From: Melitaea cinxia
Lineage: Eukaryota; Arthropoda; Insecta; Lepidoptera; Nymphalidae
Assembly: GCF_905220565.1 (NCBI RefSeq)
Contig: NC_059406.1
Span: 15,656,814 to 15,720,813 of the forward strand
Length of the DNA: 64,000 bases
Direction: 5' to 3'
A program made the translations under genes and the position numbers. How positions within the stretch are numbered: position 1 is the first letter of the stretch; each line of letters starts with the position of its first letter. Positions 22,448 through 35,200 of this stretch are shown here, in pieces. A model generated the notes under the pieces. That model had not been told where the DNA came from. It ran no database searches and worked only from the letters and a program-made list of their open reading frames with translations.

Positions 22448-23212
22448 GGGGCCTACTCAAAGCACTGCCTGCAGGGCCCTGCTTGCAGTGCCACTGCCGA
22501 TCGTATTGTATGTATGCATGCAGGGCCGATATTTTAATTGTTCACCCTGTCGCAGGGCCGCAGTGTCGTTCTGCCAGCCCGACACACGATCTCCCCACTC
22601 CGTAAACTGCAATCAGGGACATGTGTAGCTCGGTCGGGCCGATTTAGACCACCATTTTGTTTACGTCGGTACATTGCGACGTTTGTCTACTCTATTTGAC
22701 CTGGGGTTTGTCTTGTCAGTGGTTGTCATTTAGCAATTAATCAGTTAGTTGGTGGTTAGTTGGTTTGGTTTTATTATATTATTTGTTTGGCTCTGTTTTC
22801 TTCAAGAAAAATGAGCCAGCGAGAAAAAAATGTGTGGAGGGACGTAATCTAATTGTATAGGGATTTGCCATGTCTTTGGAAAACTAACCACGATCATTAT
22901 CATAACAAAGATATGCGGTCGCAGGCTATGTGGCTTTTACATGAAAAATATAAAACTTTTTTACACCAGTGCTTCCTTTTTTTCTTTTGAACGCTACAAG
23001 TACTCAATACAGTCAAACCCAATGCTATTTTTTGGTGTTTGAATAATGTAGGAGCCATTTATAAAAACTGACGAATTTAGGCAAGGACAAAGAGAACACA
23101 AGTGAACACGACAACGTATGCCGCGTAAATGATTTGCAGTGCTTTGTGGAGCAACATCCTCTGCGGCAGTAGCTGCAAGCAGGCCCTGCAGGCAGTACTT
23201 TGAGTAGGCCCC
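22448..23212 (+). mobile_element. Decayed PIF/Harbinger-like DNA transposon (candidate)
   Basis: The ends are inverted: GGGGCCTACTCAAAG...CTGCCTGCAGGGCCCTGC on the left, and their complement at 23150-23212. The interior encodes a broken MADF-domain protein. In insects, MADF proteins are the second gene of PIF/Harbinger transposons. A convincing 3-bp duplication is not visible (ATA versus TTT at the edges), so the exact borders are uncertain. Confidence 0.55.
22811..22990 (+). pseudogene. MADF-domain protein fragment, interrupted
   Basis: ATG at 22811 opens MSQREKNVWRDVI, then an in-frame stop at 22850-22852. The same frame resumes with LYRDLPCLWKTNHDHYHNKD and QAMWLLHEKYKTF, which matches the start of MADF domains (tyrosine-arginine, proline-cysteine-leucine-tryptophan, then Y-H-N-K-D). 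The frame closes at 22990. The domain is cut short, consistent with a dead transposon gene. Confidence 0.65.
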
Positions 23213-23349
23213 TTTAGACAAAGAAACCTTTGTCTAAGGTGGAAACCTTGGTTTCTTTGTCTTAGGTATCCACCATGGAGCATAGAGAAAATGCTCCATG
23301 GTATCCACATGGTATCCACAGAGTAATTGGTTTCGGAAACCAGGTTTCC
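23213..23349. repeat. Cluster of nested short hairpins
   Basis: Successive palindromes: agacaaagaaacc with ggtttctttgtct (23216-23261), catggagcat with atgctccatg (about 23273-23300), repeated ggtatccac, and a perfect cggaaacc-a-ggtttccg (23335-23350). They abut the right edge of the Harbinger-like element. Confidence 0.7.
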
Positions 23350-23599
23350 GCACAGTTTACACAGAACTTAAAAGCAAATTAACAGATGATTATAAATAAC
23401 ATTAGAGGTCGAAATTCGAAAACAATAACAAACAACACAAAACAACCTTTTTTTAAATTTTTAATTTGACTACAGACTTTGACAATCAACAAAATAGTAT
23501 TATATTCGTGTGAGTGTCAAATACATGGTAGTGGTAGGTAGTATAATGTCTTTTTTTTTTAATTAAAATAAAAAAAATGTTTATTACTGGGACAACAAA

Positions 23600-24345
23600 G
23601 GGTCCATAATTGTTAGTAAAAATAAAAGATGAAAGCTTAATAACTAATGTTAGTACTTAATAACTAAAAGTGACATCGTAATGTCACACAAATGCCTGAG
23701 TAGAGGACAGTCCCCGTTATCGGCGATGACCCTCAAGACATAGTTGCGGCTGCCGCGCACTCGCCTTAAGAGTGAGCTAGCTTTTTTGCGTAGAAGGGCC
23801 GAGAAACTGTCGACCCCTGTGTGCGCGAACATACTAGAAACAGTGCAGTACCGCGGTAGCCCCAACAATGCTCTAAAGGCGTTATACTCTGAGTATAGCT
23901 GACCCACAGACTGCTCGTATAAAAATAAGTGCAGTAAGCTTTAAAAAGCGTGATCTTAACTGGTGTTAAGCAACGAGCAAATCTGCGGGTCAACATTTTC
24001 GCCCTGATCGACAACGCCCTGCGTTCTCGCTCAATATCAACATTGTCCTTTAGGTCTTCTGTGATAATGTGACCTAGGTACTTGGATTGGTATACTCTAA
24101 CAAGATGTGATGTGCTTCATTGAGGGTATATTTTCCGGTAGTCTGTTGCCAGCCTTGAAGACTAGGTATCCAATTTTCTTGTTATTGTACATCAATCTAT
24201 GCGTCTCAGCGTATGACTCACAAAAAGCCAGCATCCTCCTGATTGCGCTGACTGAGGGGGCCAGCCGCACTATGTCATCCGCGTAGCTGATATTATTAAC
24301 ACATAGGCCACCAATATGGCATCCTACCCTCATGCTCTGCACTCC
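23600..24345 (-). pseudogene. Non-LTR retrotransposon reverse transcriptase fragment, frameshifted
   Basis: The minus strand reads GCHIGGLCVNNISYADDIVR (YADD catalytic motif) and a following 'CESYAETHRLMYNNKKIGYL' segment in one frame (24342-24097). It continues in a second frame (24014-23930) with LTRRFARC...LFKAYCTYFYTSSLWVSY, and in a third (23907-23650) with ALLGLPRYCTVSSMFAHTGV and LLRRVRGSRN. So it is an old, broken copy of one LINE. The clade is not assigned. Confidence 0.8.
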
Positions 24346-25496
24346 TTTATATAAACTATATTTGTACGAAATTTCATACTCCTCCGTCCGCGCAATTTTC
24401 GTAAAAAGGGGTACAAAGTTTTTGCTTCACGTAGATATAATATATAGATAATATAGGCCAAATTAACTATGCTCTCTCTTTACTAGGATAAAAGGGCGCA
24501 AAAAAACTCGACTTTGATTTTACAAGCGACTTAGAATTTTTCAATTCTTAACGTCGATTGATCATTACTAAAAGTCGATTTTTTTGACTCAAGTCGACTT
24601 TTTAAAAACACAATATCTATATAACCAATGGTTAAAAGATATTTTACAAGTTTTATTCGACATATTTCTTTATTTTTAATCGACTTCCAAAAAAGGAGGA
24701 GGTTCCCAATTCGACTGTATTTTTTTTTTAAATAAGCGACTTATTTATCAGTTGCACATTTTATTTAAACAACTCACACATGCATAAGTATTGTTTTTAA
24801 CATTTTCATAAAAGATACATTCTATATAAAAATTACACGGAGTATGGCATCGAAAATAAGTTTGTAGTATTTAAATTAAGTATAAATAAAACAATCAAAT
24901 AAATATTTAATATAAAATATTAATAAAACAATAAAACATAAAAATATAAAAAAATGTGTAATTTAAAATTCCTATATATCTTCACCTAGTGACCAAAGAA
25001 ATAAAAGTTGATTCAAGTGCTTAGGCGATAAACGGCTCCTCAATCGGTTTGCGATGAGACCAGCATGAAAAATAATCTTAAAAATTTTGAAGTGTCAAAT
25101 AGTAACATACAAGCATAAAATAAAATCAAGATAAATGTGCAAAAAATAAACTAAGCTAGTATTATATAGTACTAGATTAAGTCCATAAAATTTACTTGAA
25201 TATTCATAAAATGAACTATATTTCACGAACCAATAAGGACGGTCTTAAATTACAAATTTAATCTGTCTCTTTCATACATTGTAATAATTTTGTTTCCTAT
25301 AAAGTTAACCACAGCAATTAACGGTAACGGTATAAATAAGAACCGATTAAAAGATTGATTCTTGACTAAAGTCAGAGTCGACTTTCTTATCCCTATGGGC
25401 ACTACTGATAGCCATAATCAAAATTAATGAAATAAATGCCGTAACATCAAATAATATAACTTTCTTCGATTGATAGTAAAATTTCACTCACTCACT
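24346..25496. other. AT-rich intergenic DNA
   Basis: No gene is seen. A fragment of repeat R4 (ggaggaggttcccaattcga) is at about 24685-24725, and several gtcgactt-type short repeats lie at 24510-24600. Confidence 0.5.
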
Positions 25497-26079
25497 CAGC
25501 TCAGCCTATTGCAGTCCACTGCTGGACGTAGGCCTCCCCAAGTTCGCGCCAGACATCACGGTTTTCCGCAATCCTCATCCAGCCTACATCGGCAATCTTA
25601 CGTAGATCGTGGATCCAACGGGCCGGAAGACGTCCCACACTGCATTTTCCAAGACGTGGTCTCCGGTCCAGGACCCGTTTGCTCCAACGGCCATCGGTCC
25701 TGCGACACAGATGACTAGCCCACTACCACTTCAACTTGCTAATTCTGTGGGCTATGCCGGTTACTTTCGTTCTCTCGCGGATAGTCTCGTTGCACGTTGA
25801 GCGACTTTAAACTTGTGGACCAGTCCTTTCGTCAGTGTCCACGTCTCGGCTCCGTATTTCCGTACACAAACAGGACGCATTGCCGAAAACTTTTGTCTTC
25901 AAGCATTGCGGAATATTCGAAGTGAAGACTCGACGAAACCAGCCAAACGCTGCCCAGCCCAACCGAATCCTCCTGTCGGCCTCCTTCTCGAAGTTGTTGC
26001 GGCCTAGTTGGATAGTATGGCCTAGGTAAATATAATCCTGAACTATGATAGTAAAATAATGAAGTAAAAAGGCCATTAA
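25497..26079 (-). pseudogene. RTE-type LINE 3' fragment
   Basis: The minus strand begins in the RT thumb region (YIYLGHTIQLGRNNFEKEAD, RRIRLGWAAFGWFRRVF) and, after frameshifts, reaches the family's usual end, seen as cagcctattgcagtccactg on the plus strand (VQQWTAIG). It is 5' truncated and dead. A related end is at 39221-39530. Confidence 0.8.
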
Positions 26080-26283
26080 AAAAATATATTTTTTGATTTA
26101 TTCATAATTCATGCAGTTCCATTAGTGTTTGCATTACTTAGATAATTGTTTGTCAACTCATCGACCTTTCGTAAAACTTAAATATAGTTTTGAGGGCGTT
26201 TTAGGTTTTTTTTATTTTGAAATTAAATAAAAAAGGGATTAATTAATTCAATATTTTATTTTATTTACAACTTAATTAACATC

Positions 26284-29200
26284 TTAATATTTATTCAAAA
26301 TATTCATCACTAGTCCTAAAAGTACCAGGAGAGTAGACACGAATGGAGTATTGGCGGTGTTAGGTTCAGTTGGCGCTTCCCTCACAAAATACGGTAGGAT
26401 GTCGATAGGTGCTGAATAATTGCGGATCCAGACTGGCCCTTCGTGAACCCTTTCAGGGTCTCCCTCTTCAAACCAAGTGCCTACTGGCAGGTAGATGTCT
26501 CTAGAAGTCGCCCCTTCGGTTAATACTGGAGCAACTAAGATGTTCTCACCCAAGAGGTATTCTGTAAAAAAAAGGTATTTTAATCTTTACTGTATCATAA
26601 TATTAATTCGGTGTTGTGTTGCTAAACTAGTTTGGGACCTTTTTTATTAAATTAGTTAATGTGGTTAATTTTGTGCCGCCATATTTATTTCGTTTTATAC
26701 AAATCGAATTTGGTATAGTAATTTATTTTTTTCTATCTCAAGTGCTCGAAGAATGCCACCCCTGACCACGGTCCTTTTGGCCCTAGGGTAAGTGAGTAAG
26801 CCCCTCACCGTCCCATATCTGGAGCGCGTCCGCGTCGCGCGGGTCGAGCCACCACAGCGGCGCGGTGACCGGCGCGCCGCGCTCCACGGACGCGCGCATC
26901 GCCGAGTAGATCTCCTGCGCGTACGCGGCGTGCAGGTCCGTGTACTTCTTGCTTATTGTTATCGTCTGGAAAGGTGCATATTTGTCACTTATTTGTGAGA
27001 GTGTTATTTGAGAGAGATACTTTATTAGACGTCGCGCGTCGCCGATATATCGGAAGTTTCAAAATGACAGTAAATCTCGTTAATGTATAAGTGTTCGATA
27101 CCTCATTATCAAAGTTCCAAGGCGCGAAAGAGTACTGCATGACGGGTAAGAATGTGTTCGCTTGCACCCATCGTATGAACAACTCCTTAGTCGGAAGGTC
27201 AGCTTGAGGATGGTTGAGATTGTATCCGTTTCCTCCGATCATGTCAGGCAGCACTAGGGTGTAGCCGTTCAGGTTCATCTGTATGGTGGTGGTGACGATC
27301 GTTGAGAGGCCGTTGTTCAAGCCCCAGATGGAATCTCGGTCCACCATTCGGACAAAGATCGGAAGGTCTTGAGTTCTGGAATTTTTTTGTGCAAAACAAA
27401 TTTAATCCATGTTAATGTTTGTATTCTATTAACTATGTCATAAAAGCAAGTGGTTTTTATGTAATAATATATATTCATTGTAATAGTGGAGTTAGCCTTA
27501 GGTGCTTCTTTGGATTTTGAGTCCTCGGTGGAAGTTTTATAGACTTTTGACCGCCAAGCGCATCTATTATGTCCTCGTTTAGAGGCTCGTCTGTCGCTTT
27601 GCAGTATTCGCGGTAATTTCTTTTCAGTACTACTTCTTATTTCTTGGTAAGGTTGGTTTGTGTTAATAACAGTAAAGCGGTATATGGTAATAGCGGTACA
27701 GTGAAGTTGTAATGATATTTAAGGGTAAAACTTCTGGTAAAGTTTGGTAAAAAGGGGATGGTAATGTTGTGGCAGCTACAAAATTGTTAAATACCTAAAT
27801 CCAGCACGAACTTCAATCATATCTCCAAATCTCGCACAAGTCCGCACGTACGCGTCGACGATGTTGTGTGGGTGTAAGTCGATGTCCCCTTGTTGTACTG
27901 GGATCTAATAAAAATTATTACAAAATAAAAATAAAAATTAACTTCATTCAAATAGGGTTCAAAAGCACCTTCGCATCGTCATCTTATTTCTTGATATTCT
28001 TTGACATTCTTCTTGCTACTTTAATGTTATTTATTGGCATTAGCATCAGGTCGTAAAATTTAACATTGTTACACTACACTAGCAATACCCGAGCGAATTC
28101 GCACTAAATAAGTAATAAAATTACCGACCGTCAATATTGTTGACGTCGTTTGAAAATTAAAGCCATCATAATTATATATAACTAGCTGACCACGCAAACG
28201 TTGTTTTGCCATATATTTTATTAACCCCCTTAATCCCCCCCCCCCCTTTTAACTTAGTGGTATGAAAAATAGATGTTGTTCGATTCTCAGACCTACCCAA
28301 TATGCACACAAAATTTCATGAGAATCGGTCAAGTCGTTTCGGAGGAGTTTAACTACAAACACCGCGACACGAGAATTTTATATACGAGATAAGTCAATTG
28401 TCAATAAATAAATAAAATAATAATTATACAGTTTTTTTTTTGTTTGTGACAGCCACAAAGTGTTCATTGCTCGCTATGTAACAACTTAAATGTATTTTTT
28501 TTAATTTTCATTGGACCATTTTCGTTTTAATTTTTCAATATCATAAAATAACTGACAGTACGGAATGGATAAATGGTTATATAGGTTAGTATAAATAAAT
28601 GATTGTTGTGTTTCTGTGGTGAGTAAGGTGACCAGAGCTCCTGGGGGAGATTCAGGGTAAGGTCGGCAACGCGCTTGCAATGCTTCTGGTAATCGCTTAC
28701 CATCAGGTGAGCCGTACTCTTGTTTGGCGACCTAGTTGTATAAAAAATATTATAAATATTTATCATGTCTTATTTTTATCATAACAGTTGGGATAATTTT
28801 TTTTATATTATCTCATCTGTTATGCTACGAAAAGAGATACATTTTTTCGATTTTGGAATATTTTTATTTTATTAATCGTTGTAGCGTAATATTTTATAGA
28901 TTGCTTTCGTCAATGAATTGGCTCTCAAATATCATATCATATATTATATTAATACACATAAGTTAAGATGTTTGCCTTTCTATTTGGGAAAAATCTCACA
29001 ATTACTCCACATTAATTGTATATCGCACTGTGAGGATTTATGGGTTAAACTTGAACTGCTAAATACCAATGGTCAAACTGATTACACTGCACAACAGCAT
29101 GTCTGATGATTGGGTTATGTTACATGATATTAGTCCAATTGTTAATGACGTTTTCAAATCTGTGACTGAAATTTCTGTATCAGCTCTAGTTAAAAAAATA

Positions 29201-32200
29201 TTACACATAGGTCTTTTTATAATAAAACACTATATATTTAAAGATAATCCTATTTTATTTAGTTTTTAAGTTGAAAAAAACTTTCTTTTATTTGATTTCC
29301 TTTTTGAAGCTGAAGGTAGAGAGCTGTTCTGAATGCTCCAACAATAGTCAGCCATCATGTGTGCGTTCCAGTAGCCTCGATAGCGTTCCTCCATCGTACG
29401 AAGGTCCTGGTGGAATCGCTCGCCCTGTTCTTCACTTAGATCCCCAAGATTGGCGGGAAAATAGTCCAGGTGGTTGTGGAGAAAGTGTAACTTGATGCTC
29501 ATGTTACATCCAAGCCTTTGAAAGTGACTCATTAGTTGTTCGACGTGTTGAGAACAGTCAGAACTTTTCTTATTTCCCAAAAAATTTTGAACAAGCCAAG
29601 CAAACTCATTCCATGCCTTTTTCTCAATCTCTGTCATAATGTCCGTAAAATTTGAGTCTTTTATTAACGATCTTATCTGTGGCCCGTCAAAAACGCCCGC
29701 TTTTATCTTTTCTGCACTCAGTTTTGGAATTTTTTTTGATAAAAAACGGAAACAATTTCCATTTTTGTCAAGACCTTTTACGAATTGTTTTACAAGCCCT
29801 AGTTTTATATGTAACGGAGGCAAAATTATACGATCCCTTGAAACTAAAGGTGGGTTTATCACGTTCTGTTGTCCTGGAACTAGCGCTTCCCGAGTAGACC
29901 AATCTTTTTTAATCCAATGTTGATTTTTAGCTCTACTATCCCACAAGCAAAGAAAACAGGGATACTTTGTGTAACCACCTTGTTGGCCTAAAAGAAAGTT
30001 TACCATTTTTAAATCAACACATATGAGCCAGTTGTGTTCCACATATTTTATTTTGTCCAAAACCAGAGCAATAGTTGTATATTCTTCTTTTACTTTTGTA
30101 GAATGTGCAATTGGCAACGACCCTAATTTATTCCCATTGTGTAAGAGAACACATTTTAGACTCCATTTCGATGAGTCTATTAATAGACGCCACTCACTAG
30201 AAACGTAATTTTGTAATCCCATTGCAGCCATTAAACCAGGTACATCTTTACAAAATACGAAGTCATCTTCTTCAGCAAAATATTTGAGGAGATTTTGTTG
30301 TCTTGTGCGGTAAAAAGAAATTTTAGTTTCTTTTGTTACTAAGTTTCTTTCTTTTGGCCTAGAAGCCAAAATTTCTGAAGCAGACTTTGACAGTCCCAGA
30401 TCTCTGATAAGGTCGTTTAAATCACCTTGGTTAAGTGGTTTTGGCGTTTCCAGGTCACATTCAAAGTCACTATCACTACTGTCAGTTTTCGCCTCAAAAT
30501 GCATAGGCTCCTCCTGGTGGCTCCATAGGTACATCAGCTTGAGGTTCAGGTGATATCTTAGGGCTCAAAACACGTCTATGTGCCGACCGTATGCAAGGAT
30601 ATTCCCATTTGGCTCGATTTTTTCGGTTAATGCCAGTTATGTTCACCAAACAAAAATAACAGTCGTCGTGGTGGTTCACGGGTTCATTCCAGATCATAGC
30701 GGTTTCGTACCGAAATTTATTCCTTTTCTTATTTGTCCACAAACGTAGAAACTCAATACACGTTTTGCATACCTTTTGCGGAATCCAAGACTTATTTTTC
30801 ATTTCCAGCGGGTGACCAAAGTAGTTTTTGTAAGCCTCATTTACGAACGCTGTCACATTTAAACGATATTCTTTAAACATATACTCTCCGCAAATGAAAC
30901 AAAAATGATTCGGATCATTCACACAAACTCGACTTGACGATGCCATATCAAATTATATTAAGAAAACTTAATTAATTAATTATTATCAGCAAATTAACAG
31001 TGTAACACAGTGAATTTTTAGTGGAAGCTATAACGCGTAAACAAGAACTGTCACAACACAAATGAGATCAGTGAAGTCAAATTAGTAAACATCATGTGAT
31101 AAAATTCATTCATCAGACAAAAGTTGCAATTTTGTTGTGCAGTGTTATCTGTACATTTGCACCGTTTATATTCCCCCTCCGGTACAGAAACATATCTTGG
31201 AACACTTCATTTTAAATACAAATCATATAATTGATAAACTTAGCTCCTTTAACATAATCGTTCTTGGGGATTTTAACTTGGGTGGTCTGTGTTGGAACTA
31301 GACGACTGGCCCTGCACTGACTCCGATAACAACGAATAATTTGTTGAATAACATGATTACTGATTTAATGTCATTAAATGCACAGTATAACACAGTATAA
31401 TTGTTGTAAAAATAATAAAAAACGCGTTTTAGACCTAGTAATTAGCTCTCTGGTTATCTCCCAATTGAGCGAAAGCAAGGACCCTCTTTCCGGGATAGAA
31501 CCATTACACCCTCCTATTGAGTTTTCCGTTAAAATTAACTTTCAGGAAAAGCTCGAATCTTGTATTGGGGCTAGGTTCCGCTTCTAAAAAGCTGACTATG
31601 ACAAAATTACAAGTGCCCTGAATAATATTCTTCAGAGAAGAAATTGTCGAGCTATGATTGCTGTTCTGAGAATTATCATTGCTAAACATGTGCCCAAATC
31701 CAAAACACGGTCTAGTAAATATCCGCTATGGTTTTCTGCAGAACTGATAAAAGTCATCAATGAAAAATTTAAATATCGTAAAAATGGCAACCCTCGTGAT
31801 TTAATTATTTTTAAGTTGCTCAGGGAGCGTTGCGCGAAGCTTCATAATCTAAACTATAAATTGTATTTGAATTGTCCGGAGACAACTTTGTCTTCAAACC
31901 CTAAACTTTTTTGGAGCTTTATCAAGTGCAAAAAGGGTAAGTCAATTTCCTATCCTGCCACGATGTCCTTAGATGGCGAAGTGGCTTCTTCCGGACCTGG
32001 ACAGATATAATATCATAAATAACGGTTCGTTATTGAACAAGTTTGTTATTTTTGTTGGCGTCCTGTCGCTGTCGTGTTTGCGCATTGGCGCGTTGGCACG
32101 TTGAGGCATTGGCGTGTTGGCGTGTTAGCGCATTGGCGTATTTGCGTGTTGGCGTCTTGGCGTATTGGCACATTGGTGTGTTGGCGCATTGGCGTATTGG

Positions 32201-35200
32201 CGTGTTGGCATGTTGGCGTGTTGGACTGTTGGCGTGTTGGCGTGTTGGTGTATTGGCACATTGGTGTGTTGGCGTGTTGGCGTGTTGGAGTGTTGGCGTG
32301 TTGGCGTGTTGTCGTGTTGGCGTGTTGGCGTGTTGGCGTGTTGGCGTGTTGGCATGTTGGCGCGTTGGCGCATTGGCGTGTTGGCGTATTGGCGTATTGG
32401 CGTATTGGCGTGTTGGAGTGTTGGCGTGTTGGCGTATTGGCGTGTTGGCGTGTTGGCGTGTTGGATTTTATTACTGGACTTTCATTTGGACAAAATATCA
32501 GTGTTGTTACGGCAATAAAATATATAGCCGCCCCCTATCTTCCCGTGGGTGTCATAAGAGGCGACTAAGAGATAACATAGTTCCACTACGACCTTGGAAT
32601 TTAAAAAGCCGACCGGTGGCGGGATAACCATCCAACTGCTGGATTTGAAATACACAGGCTGAGGACGGACAGCAGCGTCTTTGGTGCGACAAAGCCAGCC
32701 CTGCGGTCACCAATCCGCCTGGCCACCGTGGTGACTATGGGCAACACACATGAGTTCACACCATTTTTGGCGTGAACTTGTGGAGGCCTATGTCCAGCAG
32801 TGGACTGTGATAGGCTGGAATGTTGATGATGATGACTTTTTTCAAAGGTGTACCTTCATTTCCATATAAAGATGTGAGCAAATCATGTATTATAATATAA
32901 ATCGAAGTAACAACTCACCTGTGGCGAATAACTGCTCTCACCAGCATCGAACTTGATACTATCGATGTCATAAGTGTCAATGAGATTCCTGACTCGACTG
33001 TACCACCACTCCGCTGCTTGCGGGTTGGTGAAATCAACCAGACCGGGTATCGAACCGTTAGGGTTCCACCAGTTCGCAGCCGGTGTGCCAGCTTCATCCA
33101 GCACGAGGTAACTATAAAATCAGATATTATGATAATACTGATATACTGGTATATTTTAGCGTGAGAAATCTCTCTACGTATATATACGCATATTTTCATT
33201 AGTACGAATACTCGTTAATGGCTTGGACGTGAGTGTCACCCAACGGTGCCTCGTAGAATATGAGAAGACTTTAGTCCTGGTTGTATAGACGCCTGAGAGC
33301 AATCGTTACTCGTGGTACGGAATTAATAGCCCAGGCTACAGTGGAGTAGCATGATGGATTAAAATTCAATTCACATCCCATATCGCAGTGTTAGGTAAAT
33401 TAAGAATAAGTTGACTAGTTATACTTCAAATTAGAAACGATTACCTATTGTTAAGAGCCTCTGAATACCAAGGTTCACAATTACTATTTATAAAGGGATG
33501 TATCCATATCGTTACGCGGTACCCTAAAGCTTTGACCTCTTGCACCAAGTTGGTAAAATTAGGAAACTTATTTGTATCGACTTCCAAGGAACCGTAACAG
33601 GTTTCCCAAAGATCATCAATCTCAAGCTGCGAATCATTGAAACCGTTCGCTCTGATCTGTCTCGCGAAGTCCAGAACTCTTTCTTCAGTAATATTCATCG
33701 AATATTGAGCCCACGTTGACCAGATTGGATGTTCAACCATTCTGAAGTCAGGGAGTCCGCTTGGTTTGCCCAAGTAATTAGCGACAGCGTGTTGGTGAGC
33801 TTGCTTCACATCAGGTAGGAACCATATATCGTAAGATAGTTCTGTGTGATTTCTTCTGCTGGAATATGGAGCTGCTATTTGTGCACCGAAGCAGATATGA
33901 TTGGGTTGAATTAAACCGTAGTCTACAAATAATGGTACTTGAGGATGGACGTAAATGTACTCTCCAGCAGAGTTAAGCCAGTATCTTTCGACAATTGCTC
34001 CGTTATCTTGTTCTTTGGAGACGTAGGCGGTGTAATTTAGGCGAGCGTTTTGTATTGGGTACACTTGGTTTATTTGCATCGGACCACCGTACCATTGATT
34101 TGAACCTGAAAATATTTCCCATTTAATGCGCAATTCGTGTAACACAAGATGACAACAGAAAATTGTGTAGTAATTAACAAATGATGGGTTTCTTGTTTGA
34201 CGACACGTTAGCGCAGCGGTAATAGCAGCTGTTGCGCTGGCGGTCGCGGGTTCGATCCCCGCTCACGACAGACATTCGTATCGGTCATATAGATGTTTGC
34301 CATGGTTTGGGTGTTTGTGCAGTCCTTGTGAGTCTCCTCACCGTGCCTCGGAGAGTACGTTAAGCCGTCGGTCCCGGTTGTTATCATGTACACTTGATAG
34401 CGACTGTTACTCCTAGTAGGAAAGATGTCCAACCCGCATTGGAGCAGCGTGATGGATTAAGCTTCTTTCTATAAGACTAAATTGAAATCTGTTGTTTTTG
34501 TGTATTGTGTGTGTTACCGGACCCCCAACACAGGAGAAAATCCTACTGGGGGATCCGTTGAGTGTGAAGCGTTTATTAATTCTTATTAATTCTAAGCCAT
34601 TTTAAAACTCCAACCATTCATATCGTTTTTTTTTTATGTCACTAGGTCGGCAAACAAACGTACGGCTCACCTGATGGTAAGCGATTACTGTAGCTTATAG
34701 ACACTTGCAACACCAGAAGCATCGCAAGCACGTTGCCGACCCAATCCCAAATCCCCCCAGGAGCTCTGGTCACCTTACTCACCAACAGGAACACAATACT
34801 CCTTGAAAACAGTATTATTTTGCTGTGATCTTCTGTAAGGTCGAGGTACTACCTCAGTCGGGCTGCTCCATATTTTGAGCAGGAAATTCCTGCTGTGCCC
34901 TACCACAGTTAAATATTTATAAAGGTAACGAAAGAGTCCTTCCTTGTCTCTTAGTAGGATGTCGATGATACATAAATATAAAATATACTGCTGCTTATAA
35001 GCAAAATACATTAGAAACATTTACCGAAATCGAAGCAGTCTTCAAAACGAATTAAATCCTGCGTGTCCCACTTAATCTTAATTCCTCTAGCGTTTGCTGT
35101 CTCGTCGAACACGGTATGGATGGTCAAATTTGTGTTTCCCATATGGACGAGGATACCACCTTCTACATCCTCTGACGCGAATACTGAGTACAAAGTCCGA

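Larger units (their letters stand above)
29085..31144 (-). mobile_element. Candidate autonomous DNA transposon with CACTG ends and TTA target duplication
   Basis: CACTGCACAACA starts the element and its exact complement ends it. The subterminal bases are also alike: TGTCTGATGA then ACATGAT on both sides. TTA flanks it at 29082-29084 and 31145-31147. It contains two overlapping minus-strand frames that fill most of its 2,060 bp. CACTG ends with a 3-bp duplication resemble EnSpm/CACTA (CMC) elements, but I do not recognise the encoded protein, so the class is inferred from the ends only. It lies inside the 5-kb intron between GH31-A exons 5 and 6. Confidence 0.7.

Noticed and set aside
29639..29923. 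94-codon + strand frame
   Set aside because: Antisense to the long frame of the CACTG element.
32043..32627. Overlapping 194-, 164- and 117-codon frames
   Set aside because: All come from an 8-bp minisatellite that leaves every frame open.
34200..34275. Possible tRNA gene
   Set aside because: Same reason: a tRNA-like head of a repeated SINE, with inverted copies elsewhere.
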